Source of the DNA: a virus
Virus record (IMG/VR): IMGVR_UViG_3300048687_000048
Coordinates: 1-55,454 of that record
DNA length: 55,454 nucleotides
Reading direction: 5' to 3' (one strand)
Below are positions 25,754 to 34,656 of this stretch, in pieces (position 1 is the stretch's first letter; the number at the start of each line of letters is the position of its first letter). Made by a program: the position numbers and the translations under genes. A model generated the notes under the pieces. The model was not told where the DNA came from. It saw only the letters and a program-made list of their open reading frames with translations, and searched no databases.

Positions 25754-26187
25754 GAGCGATCCAGTACCCCTTCCGCCTCGACCGCAACAAGAACGTGGCT
25801 GAGTGCACGAGCTACGACGATGTGGTCCGAGGTCAGGTCATCGACGCCCTGATGACCAACCAGGGCGAGCGGGTCTTCCGCCCCCGCTACGGCTGCGACG
25901 TGCAGGCGGCGCTGTTCGATCCCACCGACGAGTTGGTGCGCCGGGACGCTGCGGCGTTCCTCAAGACCAAGCTGGAGAACACGGTGACCCGAGCCATCAT
26001 CCGCTCGGTCACCCTCGACACCCGGCAGGGGTTCGTGTCCCCCACCCCGATGTACATCAGTGATCCCTCGGCCGTGATCATCACGGTCGTCTACCGGGCC
26101 TCGCTGTACGCCACCGACACCACGCTCAACATCCCAGTGGCCTCGGAGTTCGTCCGTCGCCAACTTGAAGGAGGGGTCTTCGAATGA
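25750..26187 (+). CDS. Baseplate wedge protein gp25/gpW-like
   Basis: 145 residues from the ATG at 25750 (ATGA overlap). It matches the gp25 family: NPF-like start IQYPFRLDRNKNV, DDVVRGQVIDALMTNQGER, then FRPRYGCDVQAALFDP and a C-terminal LNIPV. gp25 clamps the sheath initiator to the wedge. It is coupled to baseplate J by an ATGA overlap, the usual gene pair in contractile systems. Confidence 0.88.
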   Translation: MRAIQYPFRLDRNKNVAECTSYDDVVRGQVIDALMTNQGERVFRPRYGCDVQAALFDPTDELVRRDAAAFLKTKLENTVTRAIIRSVTLDTRQGFVSPTPMYISDPSAVIITVVYRASLYATDTTLNIPVASEFVRRQLEGGVFE

Positions 26188-28076
26188 GTGATACAGGGAT
26201 CCTCGTCTCCCTGGAGGATGAGGACGCCTATCGCTCCAGCGTCGTCCTCGACTACACCAGCCGGGACTTCACCGCCATCCGTGCCCAGTTGGTCGGCCTG
26301 GCCCAAGGCCTCATGCCCGACTGGGAGACGGTCGGTGAGGCCAGTGACTTCGGGACGCTCCTGCTGGAGTTGTTCAGCTACATGGGCGACGTCATGCACT
26401 TCTACATCGACCGTACGGCGTCGGAGGCGTTCCTCGGTACGGCGCTACGCCGGCAGAGCGTGCTCTACATCGCTGACATGCTGGGATACCGCCCTATCGG
26501 GCAACAGGCAGCCTCGGTCAACGTCGAGTTCACGCTCGACAGCAACGCCACGGCGTCGGTCACCATCCCCTCCGGGGCTCGGGTCTACAACGAGGCCAAC
26601 AGCGCCGATGACCTCGTCGTCTTCGAGACGAACGTGCCGGTGACGATCGCTCCCGGTGAGACGCAGTCGGTGTTCACCACCGAGGGCATCACCCAGCACG
26701 ATCGCCTGCTCGGTGTGAGCAAGGGCGCCCCCAACGCCGAGTACGTCATCCCCGACAAGGGCGTGGTGTTCAACACGGTGAGCATCCGCTCCAACGAGGC
26801 CGGCCAGACGCTGCCGTGGGCCTTCGTCACCGACCTCTCGCTGGCCCGTCCCACGCAGCCGGCGTTCACCACGTTCCTGGACGACGCCGACTTCACCCAC
26901 GTCATCTTCGGAGACAACGCCGCCGGGCGCATCCCACCAACCAACGCCGAACTGTTCGTAACATACAGGTTCGGTCGAGGGGCGATGGCGAACGACCTGT
27001 CCTCCGACGCCATCAACTCGCTGGCGGCGTCCTCGGTGCCCGGCGTGGACCTGTGGGGGGTGACCGTCCGCAACCCGGAGAGCCCGACCGGTGGCACCGA
27101 CCCGGAGAGCGTGGACGCCATGCGCCAGTCGATCCCCCGTGCCGCTGCCCGCATCAAGAGCCGGGCCGTGACGCTCAACGACTACGCCGATCTGGCGATG
27201 CAGGTGCCCGGTGTCGCCAAGTCGGTGGCCCATGGCACGGTGTACACGGCCGTGCACGTCCGTATCGCTCCCACCGGGGGTGTCGCCAGCACCGACACGA
27301 TGAGCCGGCTGATCGCCTCGGTCGAGGACTACATGAAGGACAAGATCATCGTCGGCTCGACGGTGTACGCCGACCCCGATGACATCGAGGACCTGTGGCA
27401 GAACGTCTACGTGCGGGTGCTCGTGCACGTCACCGAGGGCTTCAACCGCACCAGCGTGCGGCTGCAGGTGGAGACGGTGATCCGCCAGTTGCTCAGCTTC
27501 AACGCCGTGGACTTCGGTACGGCGATCACGATCGGCAAGATCTACCGGGCAGCGCTGGCCGTGCAGGGCGTGGACTACGCCGAGTTGATGTGGCTCAACA
27601 CCACTGAGCCCACGCTGGCCCAGGACAAGGTGATGGCGCCGATCACCACCAACTTGGACCCGACGCCGAACTCGCCCAACATCCTCGACGTCCACACCGA
27701 TCCGCTGCTGATCCCCCGCATCAAGCCGCCGATGGTGATCAAGACGGCCACGGTGACCAACAAGGCGCTGACCACCAACGTCGCCACCCTCACCACGGCG
27801 GCGGCGCACAACCTGACCACCGGCAGCATCATCGACGTGTCCGGCGTGGACGCCGTCTTCAACGGCCGCTACACGGTGGCCTCGGCACCCACGGCGACCA
27901 CGCTGACCTACGCCAAGACCAACGCCAACATCACCGCCGTGGCCTCTGTCGGCACGGTGACACCGGTCGATCCGCATGCTCCCGAGTTGGAGACGGACTT
28001 CCCCGGCCTCGATGAGGTGGAGCGCACCCACGACGGCCTGTGGGTCTGGGCCGAGGGTGGTGTTCCGGGAACGTGA
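26184..28076 (+). CDS. Baseplate J-like wedge protein (gp6-like)
   Basis: 630 residues. The N-terminus has LDYTSRDFTAIRAQL and SDFGTLLLELFSYMGDVM. The central part has FVTYRFGRGAMANDL, VRNPESPTGGTDPESVDAMR and TLNDYADLAMQVPGV, all typical of baseplate J proteins. An extra C-terminal ~85-residue beta module (TTAAAHNLTTGSIIDVSGVD) is appended after the J fold and resembles Ig-like inserts seen in tail proteins. Joined to gp25 and to a small membrane protein by start-stop overlaps. Confidence 0.88.
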   Translation: MSDTGILVSLEDEDAYRSSVVLDYTSRDFTAIRAQLVGLAQGLMPDWETVGEASDFGTLLLELFSYMGDVMHFYIDRTASEAFLGTALRRQSVLYIADMLGYRPIGQQAASVNVEFTLDSNATASVTIPSGARVYNEANSADDLVVFETNVPVTIAPGETQSVFTTEGITQHDRLLGVSKGAPNAEYVIPDKGVVFNTVSIRSNEAGQTLPWAFVTDLSLARPTQPAFTTFLDDADFTHVIFGDNAAGRIPPTNAELFVTYRFGRGAMANDLSSDAINSLAASSVPGVDLWGVTVRNPESPTGGTDPESVDAMRQSIPRAAARIKSRAVTLNDYADLAMQVPGVAKSVAHGTVYTAVHVRIAPTGGVASTDTMSRLIASVEDYMKDKIIVGSTVYADPDDIEDLWQNVYVRVLVHVTEGFNRTSVRLQVETVIRQLLSFNAVDFGTAITIGKIYRAALAVQGVDYAELMWLNTTEPTLAQDKVMAPITTNLDPTPNSPNILDVHTDPLLIPRIKPPMVIKTATVTNKALTTNVATLTTAAAHNLTTGSIIDVSGVDAVFNGRYTVASAPTATTLTYAKTNANITAVASVGTVTPVDPHAPELETDFPGLDEVERTHDGLWVWAEGGVPGT

Positions 28077-28309
28077 TCGATCTCATCCGTCGTCTGGCGC
28101 TGCCGATCGCCATCACCTCGATCGTCGTCAACGGGCTCATGCTCGTCGTCTCGGCAATCATCTGGTGGCTGGCGATCATCAACGGATGGCTGGACTCGGT
28201 GGAGTTCGTCTCTCACGTCTCGATGCTGGCGCTCGTGTTCTCGGCCGTGAGCGGTGTCGCCGCTGCGGTGGCTGGCGTGCTGGCTCTCGTACCGACTGAG
28301 GAGTTGTAG
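28073..28309 (+). CDS. Small two-helix membrane protein, holin-like
   Basis: 78 residues from the GTG at 28073 (GTGA overlap with baseplate J). Two hydrophobic segments are clear: residues ~9-37 (ALPIAITSIVVNGLMLVVSA...) and ~52-74 (MLALVFSAVSGVAAAVAGVL). A short N-terminal basic patch and a charged tail (VPTEEL) flank them. Size and topology would suit a holin or an antiholin, but no lysin lies adjacent and the gene is embedded in the baseplate operon. It could instead be a membrane-targeting tail factor. Confidence 0.6.
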   Translation: MIDLIRRLALPIAITSIVVNGLMLVVSAIIWWLAIINGWLDSVEFVSHVSMLALVFSAVSGVAAAVAGVLALVPTEEL

Positions 28310-29961
28310 TGGTAGCGCACGCACTGAGCGGCACCTCTGGCGGGTCGGCCACCGCTACCGGGAACCTGCGAGTCCCTGGCAACGACAACTGGTGGCCGGC
28401 GGACTACGCCAACCCGGCCTTCCAGGTCCAGCGCCAGGAGTACGGCCTAGCGCTCGGCGGCGACTACGTCCGTGGCTCGACGGTGGCGACGCTGCCCCAG
28501 ACGGCACTGCGCTACCCGACCGCCACCAAGGGCTACGACCTCGTCCGCAGCAAGGGCTACCTGACGATCCGCCCCTTCGACTACTTCACGGCGGAGATCG
28601 CCTGGGGCTGGCCGGTGGGTGTCACCGAGGCGTGGCTGGAGGTGGCGTTGGTGCGCTCCGGCTTCGGTGACCCGGTGACGGTGAACGATGGCGAGACGGT
28701 GCTGTACGGCAACCGTGCTGCCTTCACCGCCGACGCCTCGCTGATCCCGCCGCCGATCGTGTACGACCAGCCGCTGCAGCCGGGCCACTGGTACTACTAC
28801 TCGCTGTTCTTCAAGACGACGCCGCTGGACTGGGTGCGGGCGATGACCGGCAACGTGCTGATCCCCCGCAACTACCACCACGCCGAGCACCTGTGGGACG
28901 CCGTGCCGCCCTTCTACCAGACCACCGACTCCAACCTGCGGGAAGGTGAGGGTCCGCTGCGGCAGTTCCTCAGCGTCTTCGGCTTCGAACTGGACCAGAC
29001 CCGTGCCTACGTGGAGTCGTGGCAGCAGTCGTATCACATCGACACGTCACCGATGGCGTTGCTCAAGCGGGTGGGCGAGAACTTCGGTGAGCCCTACGCC
29101 GCCGGTATCGGTGCCATCCGATACCGGGGTTTGCTCGCAGCCCTGCCCGAGGCGCTGTCGATGCGAGGCACCACGGCGGCGCTGCACCAGATCATCGAGG
29201 CGTCGTCCAAGTACGACTGCGACATCACGGTCGGCGGCAACCTGCTGTTGCTCCCCGACGACAGCGACTTCTACTACGGCACCGGGTCGTGGGCGGCGCT
29301 GCACCCGAGCACCACCGGCTACCCCAACGCCCACGTCCTGCCGCAGTATGTGTTCATGAGCCCGGCGCCGGCCAGCATGCAGACGGCGCCGACCAACGCT
29401 GGTCGAGGCACGATGGTCGTCACCACGACCAAGGCGCAGGCCACCACCGACCTGGTGATCACCGCTGGCGACGGCCAGAACACGGAGCGGGACATCATTC
29501 CGCTGTACACGGCGGTGCCGGTGGAGCCCAAGAACACCTACGGCTTCTCGATCCAGGTGAAGATGGCGAACCCCTCGGCGGTGTCGCTGGAGATCCTGTG
29601 GTTCGGGGAAGGCGGACAGCCGGCCAACTACATCAGCACCACGGCCGGCACCTCCAGCGCTCCCGCCAACAGCACGGCCTGGTTCACGTACCAGGTGCAG
29701 GGCGCAGCCCCGGCCGGCGCCATCTACATGGTCCCAGCGGTGCGGGTGATCAACCGGATCGCCGGCTCCGACCCCAACTACTCGCCGCCGCTGTACCTGG
29801 CCGGGGCGATGGCCTACCTGCTGGCCCTCGGTGGTGACGTCACCGTGCCGCCGCCCGATTCGTATCTCACGATGGGTGACCCCGCTGAGCAACTGGGTGC
29901 GGCCGACACGACAGGGCATCCGGCCTTCAAGCCCTACATCTTGGGGAGCCCGAACGCATGA
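28309..29961 (+). CDS. Tail protein I-like baseplate protein with repeat-bearing N-terminus
   Basis: 550 residues from a GTG at a 1-nt overlap. Residues ~5-22 (ALSGTSGGSATATGNLRV) are one copy of the repeat that is iterated 26 times in the fibre at 8433. Residues ~180-310 carry tail protein I features (HLWDAVPPFYQTTDSNLREG, LSMRGTTAALHQIIEASSKY). A C-terminal jelly-roll-like domain follows. Expected to sit at the wedge periphery and link the baseplate to fibres. Confidence 0.7.
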   Translation: MVAHALSGTSGGSATATGNLRVPGNDNWWPADYANPAFQVQRQEYGLALGGDYVRGSTVATLPQTALRYPTATKGYDLVRSKGYLTIRPFDYFTAEIAWGWPVGVTEAWLEVALVRSGFGDPVTVNDGETVLYGNRAAFTADASLIPPPIVYDQPLQPGHWYYYSLFFKTTPLDWVRAMTGNVLIPRNYHHAEHLWDAVPPFYQTTDSNLREGEGPLRQFLSVFGFELDQTRAYVESWQQSYHIDTSPMALLKRVGENFGEPYAAGIGAIRYRGLLAALPEALSMRGTTAALHQIIEASSKYDCDITVGGNLLLLPDDSDFYYGTGSWAALHPSTTGYPNAHVLPQYVFMSPAPASMQTAPTNAGRGTMVVTTTKAQATTDLVITAGDGQNTERDIIPLYTAVPVEPKNTYGFSIQVKMANPSAVSLEILWFGEGGQPANYISTTAGTSSAPANSTAWFTYQVQGAAPAGAIYMVPAVRVINRIAGSDPNYSPPLYLAGAMAYLLALGGDVTVPPPDSYLTMGDPAEQLGAADTTGHPAFKPYILGSPNA

Positions 29962-31364
29962 CCGCCATCTTCTCGACGTTCTTCCGCACGCAGTTGGCAG
30001 CCACGCCCACGCTCATGGACAGCGCTCGTATCACCATGCTGTTCTTCAGGGAGGCGCCCTCCTTCAGCACCAACGATCCCCGATACATCGGTTTCGATGA
30101 AGCCGAGGACCTGTTCAACCAGGCCGGCTGGGTCCCCGCAGCCGGGACCGGGCTACCGCTGGCCTCGCCGGCCAGCGACCTGCTCGTCAGCGTGCGCTCG
30201 CAGGGCATCAACCGCTACGTCATGTGGTCGCAGTACCTGATCCCGGCCGACGTGGTGCCGGTCGAGGTGAAGGCGGTGGCCTTCGTCTACAAGGGCACCA
30301 TCGGCGGCGTCTCGGACCCGGTGATCCTCATCTCCAACACGCCCTTCGGTGACCAGCGGACGGTCATCAAGGGCAACGACGGCATTACTTCGGCGCCTGA
30401 CCCCACCCTCTCGGGCTCCAACCGCTGGCTCTTCTCGTGGGCCATCCCGGCCGGTGGTCAGACCACGGTGCAGGCCATCGAGGGCACGCTGGCGCTGACC
30501 AAGAGCCCGCCGGCCTTCGAGACGAGCCACACCCAGCACGTCTGGGTGTACCCCCAGCGGGCCAACATGATCGCCAACCCCAGCTTCGAGGCACCGGGCA
30601 CCAACTACTGGGCCTGTAACCGGACTATCACACGAGTCGCAGACCCCGCTCCTCTCGGTGACGGCCGTCAGAGCGGCGGGGCCTGGGCTGGCAAGTTCGC
30701 CGGGGCGGCGCCGATCATCATCGAGTCCAACGTCTTCCCGACCAGCCGGGAGGAGTACTGGACGGTGCAGTTCATGGCGAAGGGCACCGGCACGGTCAAG
30801 GTCGGCCTGGTGTGGTGGGACGACGACTACGCCGAGACGGCGGTGGACTGGGGCTCGGAGACGTGGACGCTCAACCCCGGCGCCTACATCCAGATCGTCA
30901 TCTGCCGCACGCTCTACCAGACCTACCAGGCGATGCTCCGCATCGAGGTCCAGGGCACCGACATCACGCTCGACCGGGTGCTGGTGGAGCGGGGCTTCCT
31001 CAAGGACTGGCCCTACTTCGACGGCGGCACCACCTACGGCGCCCGTGACGACTTCTCCTGGTACGGCGGCACCAACCGCCAGGGGGCCAGCTACAGCCTC
31101 TGGTACAACAACAAGCGGGCCACCTACGGCCGGCTGTTCCACCGGGACGTGGCCGACGACGTGTTACTCACGGACGAGGTGGAGGCTGAGCAGGGCAAGG
31201 TCTACCAGTGGGTGCCGGCGGGGACCATCGTTGTCCCCCACATCGACGTCTTGTACCCCGATGACCTGCAGGCGCCGGTGATCCCCAAGACGCCCGGCGT
31301 GGTCCTGCCGTACCGCAGCAACATCTACACCGACTACGACAAGGTTCTGAATCCTTGGGTGTAG
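29958..31364 (+). CDS. Baseplate/minor tail protein with carbohydrate-binding-like domain
   Basis: 468 residues, ATGA-coupled to tail protein I. The centre holds a jelly-roll module beginning NMIANPSFEAPGTNYW, with the pattern 'NPSFE...W......(S)...G..' characteristic of CBM-like domains in tail proteins. It continues to LDRVLVERGFLKDWPYFDG. A final ~100-residue domain ends LPYRSNIYTDYDKVLNPWV. Probably contacts the host envelope or a fibre. Confidence 0.65.
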   Translation: MTAIFSTFFRTQLAATPTLMDSARITMLFFREAPSFSTNDPRYIGFDEAEDLFNQAGWVPAAGTGLPLASPASDLLVSVRSQGINRYVMWSQYLIPADVVPVEVKAVAFVYKGTIGGVSDPVILISNTPFGDQRTVIKGNDGITSAPDPTLSGSNRWLFSWAIPAGGQTTVQAIEGTLALTKSPPAFETSHTQHVWVYPQRANMIANPSFEAPGTNYWACNRTITRVADPAPLGDGRQSGGAWAGKFAGAAPIIIESNVFPTSREEYWTVQFMAKGTGTVKVGLVWWDDDYAETAVDWGSETWTLNPGAYIQIVICRTLYQTYQAMLRIEVQGTDITLDRVLVERGFLKDWPYFDGGTTYGARDDFSWYGGTNRQGASYSLWYNNKRATYGRLFHRDVADDVLLTDEVEAEQGKVYQWVPAGTIVVPHIDVLYPDDLQAPVIPKTPGVVLPYRSNIYTDYDKVLNPWV

Positions 31365-31377
31365 CCTCGCCCACCTC

Positions 31378-31644
31378 ATGGTGGAGCAGGTCATCGTCGT
31401 GTTCGGGGTGTGGGCGCTGTGGAGCCTCCTGGCCCTGTTCCTGGAGGCTTCACCGTGGGTGTGGATCGCCGTCCCCCTGGTCCTTGGGGTCGCCGGTCAA
31501 GTCCTGATCGATCACGACAAGTGGTGGCTGGGCCTCGGGCTCGGTGGTGCAGCGATCTTCCTCATGCGACTAGCAGATCTGTTGCTGGTAACTACCGACT
31601 GGATTAGGGTCCTCGTCCTGCGGGCCGGCCGAACGAGACAATGA
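31378..31644 (+). CDS. Small membrane protein (three hydrophobic helices)
   Basis: 88 residues. Hydrophobic segments at ~4-22 (VIVVFGVWALWSLLALFLE), ~26-44 (VWIAVPLVLGVAGQVLI) and ~50-72, with a basic tail (VLRAGRTRQ). It follows the last baseplate gene by 13 nt. A second holin candidate, but equally a generic phage membrane protein. A promoter for the next gene lies inside its 3' end. Confidence 0.55.
   Translation: MVEQVIVVFGVWALWSLLALFLEASPWVWIAVPLVLGVAGQVLIDHDKWWLGLGLGGAAIFLMRLADLLLVTTDWIRVLVLRAGRTRQ
31582..31610 (+). promoter_or_regulatory. Promoter: TTGCTG-N17-TAGGGT
   Basis: A -35-like TTGCTG (31582-31587) and -10-like TAGGGT (31605-31610) at 17-nt spacing lie in the 3' end of the small membrane gene. 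They would start transcription near 31617, about 40 nt before the GTG at 31657. A similar TAGGGT with TTGACG at 18 nt precedes the helicase loader gene. Confidence 0.5.
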
Positions 31645-31656
31645 GGAGAATCCATC

Positions 31657-32532
31657 GTGGCAATGCATGTCGTCCTGGGCGACGGCGAGATGACCCGCAA
31701 GGAACTCACGGAGACGTTGAAGGACTTGTGGGACAAGGCGGGGGAGGAACCGTTCTGGTTCATCCTCCAGGGCAAGAGCGAGCCCACCGACACTGACCAG
31801 GCGTTGGTGTCGTGGCTGCACAAGAACGAGATCTACTACGAGGTGGTGACCGACGACGAGGACTCGTTGTCGGACATCTACACCCAGGCCCAGGAAACGC
31901 ACACCGCCAAGCGCCTGGCCCAGAAGGTGGGCAACCTCCTGCAGACCAAGCCGGAAGACGACGAGGACGCCCTGATCCTGGCCCTCTTCGTGTCGGAGGA
32001 TCCGGCCGCTGAGGAAGACCGGTGGCTCAACACCGTCATCCGCTCGGCCATGGACGAGGGCTTCCGTGCCCTCGCCCTCAACGACGGCCTCGTGGAGGTC
32101 CAGGTAGACGGCGGTGCTCCCGCCGAGGAAGAGGAAGCGGTGGCTGAGGCCCCCAAGCCCAAGAAGGCGCCGGCCAAGAAGGCCGCTGCCAAGGCCGTCG
32201 AGGCCGAGTCCGATGGTGAGGGGGACGCCGAGGGCACCCTCAGCGTCGTGGGCGCCTACACCAGGGCCGAACTGGAAGACATGGACATGGCAGCGTTGAA
32301 GGAGATCGCCGCCACCAAGGGCATCGAGTTGCCGCCTCGGACCAGGATGAACACCTACATCGACCACATCCTGGGTGAGGTCAAGTCCGACGCTCCCGCC
32401 GTGGAGGTCAGCGAGCCCCCGGTGACGGTGGTGCTCTCGGAGCCGATCACCACCAACGGTGACCTGCCCCCGATCGATCAGATCGTGGAGCAGGTTCTCG
32501 ACCGACTGGCAGCGCTCCTTCAACAGCGCTAG
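31657..32532 (+). CDS. Acidic phage protein with AK-rich linker and SAP/HeH-like motif
   Basis: 291 residues; GAGGAG lies 8 nt before the GTG. An N-terminal alpha/beta domain (~1-145) is followed by a Lys/Ala-rich linker (PKKAPAKKAAAKAVEA) and a ~40-residue helix-extended-helix-like segment (YTRAELEDMDMAALKEIAAT). The last resembles SAP/Rho-N-type nucleic-acid-binding motifs. The gene ends before a strong terminator. Function is not recognised; a DNA-associated role is possible. Confidence 0.55.
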   Translation: MAMHVVLGDGEMTRKELTETLKDLWDKAGEEPFWFILQGKSEPTDTDQALVSWLHKNEIYYEVVTDDEDSLSDIYTQAQETHTAKRLAQKVGNLLQTKPEDDEDALILALFVSEDPAAEEDRWLNTVIRSAMDEGFRALALNDGLVEVQVDGGAPAEEEEAVAEAPKPKKAPAKKAAAKAVEAESDGEGDAEGTLSVVGAYTRAELEDMDMAALKEIAATKGIELPPRTRMNTYIDHILGEVKSDAPAVEVSEPPVTVVLSEPITTNGDLPPIDQIVEQVLDRLAALLQQR

Positions 32533-32565
32533 GCGTCACCCACCACGCCTCGTCCAGTAGGCAAT

Positions 32566-32597
32566 GACCCCCCGTCCGGTCCTCCCGGCGGGGGGTC
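32566..32597 (+). terminator. Rho-independent terminator
   Basis: Nine-bp arms GACCCCCCG / CGGGGGGTC with a 14-nt loop, followed by GTTTGCGTT. It closes the tail/31657 transcription unit. Confidence 0.75.
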
Positions 32598-32614
32598 GTT
32601 TGCGTTCTGGGGAG

Positions 32615-32722
32615 GCATACCGCCGTATCACACATAGATGTGGCGGCGAAGGAGCGCTGGGCTCCTCCGTGTCATGTGACTCACGTCACTGTCGCTTCTG
32701 TCAAAGATACGGTATCTTTGAC
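32615..32722. promoter_or_regulatory. Regulatory region with GATAC motifs and a perfect 23-bp palindrome
   Basis: Between the terminator and the ATG at 32754 lie GCATACCGCCGTATCACAC (32615-32633), a small hairpin AGGAGC/GCTCCT, and at 32700-32722 the perfect inverted repeat GTCAAAGATAC-G-GTATCTTTGAC. The palindrome looks like a dimeric repressor operator. The GATAC/GTATC core is the same as in motifs scattered over the window. Confidence 0.65.
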
Positions 32723-32753
32723 TCGTGACACACAGCCGAGCGAAGAAGGCGTC

Positions 32754-33839
32754 ATGAATCCCGATGAACTGAACGAGGCGCTGGAGCAGGGCTACGACAT
32801 CCCCGTCGAGTTGATCGACTCGCTGCTCAACCGGGACGCCCGCTCCGTCGCCCTGATGGCGGTCGCTCTGGGCTGGAACATCAGCAAGACCTCCGGTGGC
32901 ATCCACCTGGTGGCCGAGGACAACACGAGCATCCAGCTTCCGAAGAACAGCGGCCTCAACTTCAAGGTCTTCCGTTCCCGTGTCCGCACGGTCTGCCGGC
33001 ACGGCGTGATCCGCATCCGCATCCCGCTCCTGGAGTGGGTCACCCAGGTGATCCGCATCACCAAGATCGACCAGTCGCACGCCCAGGTGATGCGAGAGGC
33101 CGTCAACACCATCACCTCCGAGCAGCACTGGCAGAACGTCGGTGGCGGCACGCTGGACGACGGTGGCGGCAACGTGCGGGTGATGACGACGGGCGATGGC
33201 GAGGTCATCCCGGTGCTCTCTGGTGACGCTCTCCATATCACACGGGAAGAGCCGTGGAGCGCCCACGGACGGGTCCGCTCTGGTGGTTCCGAGACGTACC
33301 CCAGCGACGCCGTGATGGAGCGCCAGTGGAGCGACGGGCACACCGACTACGCCTGCCGTTGGCCCGACTGCGACTACGTCAACGACAAGGCCCGCTCGAC
33401 GGCTGCCCACTACGGCGCCCACCTGCGAGGCCAGGGGAAGTCCCAAGCGCCCGAGGCCGATGGCCTGGACGAAGCGTGGGTGCCCCGTCAGACTGCACGT
33501 ATCACACGACTGCGGCGGGAACTGGACGGCGCCTTGATCGCTGCCCTCGCCGCCGGCTTGGACTTACGGAACCCCGAGTTCACCCAGTTCGTGGCCCAGT
33601 GGATCATCGACCACCGCATCGAGAAGGCAGGAACCACCACCGACGACGGTGAGGACGAGGGTCCGCTGTCGCTGGAGCAGATCGTGGACAAGATCTCCGC
33701 CCTGGCCGACCGTGGCCGCTCTCGTGTGTTACGGGAGCAGATTGATACACTCAACGCCCTGCTGGACGAGAGTGAGGGAGCCCGCCGCAAGGCCGAGGGG
33801 AACCTGCACGCCCTCCGAGACATGTTGAACGAGGAATGA
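32754..33839 (+). CDS. Phage protein with a C2H2-type zinc finger
   Basis: 361 residues from the ATG at 32754, with GAAGAAGG upstream. Residues ~38-75 (ALGWNISKTSGGIHLVAED) are weakly HicA-like or dsRBD-like. Residues 201-223 form a C-x4-C-x12-H-x3-H finger (C201, C206, H219, H223 around YACRWPDCDY and AAHYGAHL). The C-terminal ~120 residues are helical, probably coiled coil. It contains two copies of the GTATCACAC motif (33235, 33499). A regulator is a reasonable guess given the finger and the operator upstream. Confidence 0.6.
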   Translation: MNPDELNEALEQGYDIPVELIDSLLNRDARSVALMAVALGWNISKTSGGIHLVAEDNTSIQLPKNSGLNFKVFRSRVRTVCRHGVIRIRIPLLEWVTQVIRITKIDQSHAQVMREAVNTITSEQHWQNVGGGTLDDGGGNVRVMTTGDGEVIPVLSGDALHITREEPWSAHGRVRSGGSETYPSDAVMERQWSDGHTDYACRWPDCDYVNDKARSTAAHYGAHLRGQGKSQAPEADGLDEAWVPRQTARITRLRRELDGALIAALAAGLDLRNPEFTQFVAQWIIDHRIEKAGTTTDDGEDEGPLSLEQIVDKISALADRGRSRVLREQIDTLNALLDESEGARRKAEGNLHALRDMLNEE

Positions 33840-34306
33840 TGGGACTCGACACCACACACGACTGCTTCCACGCCAGCTACAGCACGTTCGCCTTCTGGCG
33901 CAACGACATCGGCCGCATCCTCGGCTGGGAGATCGAGGACCGCCAGACCGGTTCCGGCGAGGGCTACGTGATCCCCGAGGGCCGTGTGCCCCAACAGGAT
34001 CCGCTGCCGGACGAAGAGGTCACCGAGGACGGCGAGACGTACACCATTCACTGGAGCACGGCCTACGACAACAAGGTCTGGCTGGGCCACTGGGACACCG
34101 ATCCCGACGACGTCATCGACGTGCTGATGCTGCACTCCGACTGCGAGGGCATCATCCCTCACCGCTTCCTGGAGCCGCTGTGCCATCGCCTGATGGACAT
34201 CATGGAGCAACAGGAGCCTGACTCCTGGCAGCGCCTGACCACGGGTCAGTTCTGCGCCGGCCTGATCGAAGCCCACCTCCGCAACGAAGACGTGGAGTTC
34301 CACTGA
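33836..34306 (+). CDS. Conserved hypothetical phage protein
   Basis: 156 residues at an ATGATG overlap. It starts MMGLDTTHDCFHASYSTFAF and contains VWLGHWDTDPDDVIDVLMLHS; the C-terminal half is helical. Members with the 'GLDTTHdcwhgsYs.F..wR' opening occur in many actinophages and other phages as proteins of unknown function. No catalytic motif is clear. Confidence 0.6.
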   Translation: MMGLDTTHDCFHASYSTFAFWRNDIGRILGWEIEDRQTGSGEGYVIPEGRVPQQDPLPDEEVTEDGETYTIHWSTAYDNKVWLGHWDTDPDDVIDVLMLHSDCEGIIPHRFLEPLCHRLMDIMEQQEPDSWQRLTTGQFCAGLIEAHLRNEDVEFH

Positions 34307-34656
34307 TGAGCACCAACAAGGTGATGGCCTTGATCGCTGTCGGACTGTGGGCCATCGTCGGCCTGCTGACGGCCTGCAGTGACGACGACGAGGACGCCCG
34401 TGCCGACCTGCCGGTGGACGCCCAGCACAACGACACCAGCGAGTCGATGACCATCGTGTTCCCGGACGGTTATCCCAACTCGACGCACAAGTGCATCACC
34501 CTGGCCGGAGTCGTCATCGGCGTCTGGACGACCACCGATCGCACCGTGATGTGGATCTACAACGACTGGGCCTGCGAGGGCTCCAGCCGTGAGTCCGACA
34601 TGACCATCATCAACGGCGTGCCCCGAGCGATCGTGAACGCAGGCACCGGTGGATGA
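34306..34656 (+). CDS. Small lipoprotein
   Basis: 116 residues with a lipoprotein signal: hydrophobic MALIAVGLWAIVGLLTAC with lipobox LTAC at ~20-23, then a very acidic SDDDEDAR. The mature ~93 residues are a small beta domain with two further cysteines (HKCITLAG, DWACEG) that could form a disulfide. Surface-exposed lipoproteins encoded by phages often block superinfection; that role is inference here. Confidence 0.65.
   Translation: MSTNKVMALIAVGLWAIVGLLTACSDDDEDARADLPVDAQHNDTSESMTIVFPDGYPNSTHKCITLAGVVIGVWTTTDRTVMWIYNDWACEGSSRESDMTIINGVPRAIVNAGTGG

Noticed and set aside
32754-33000. HicA-type toxin
   Set aside because: Only a vague resemblance (GW...S.GG.H) at the N-terminus of a 361-residue protein; no matching HicB partner is adjacent.
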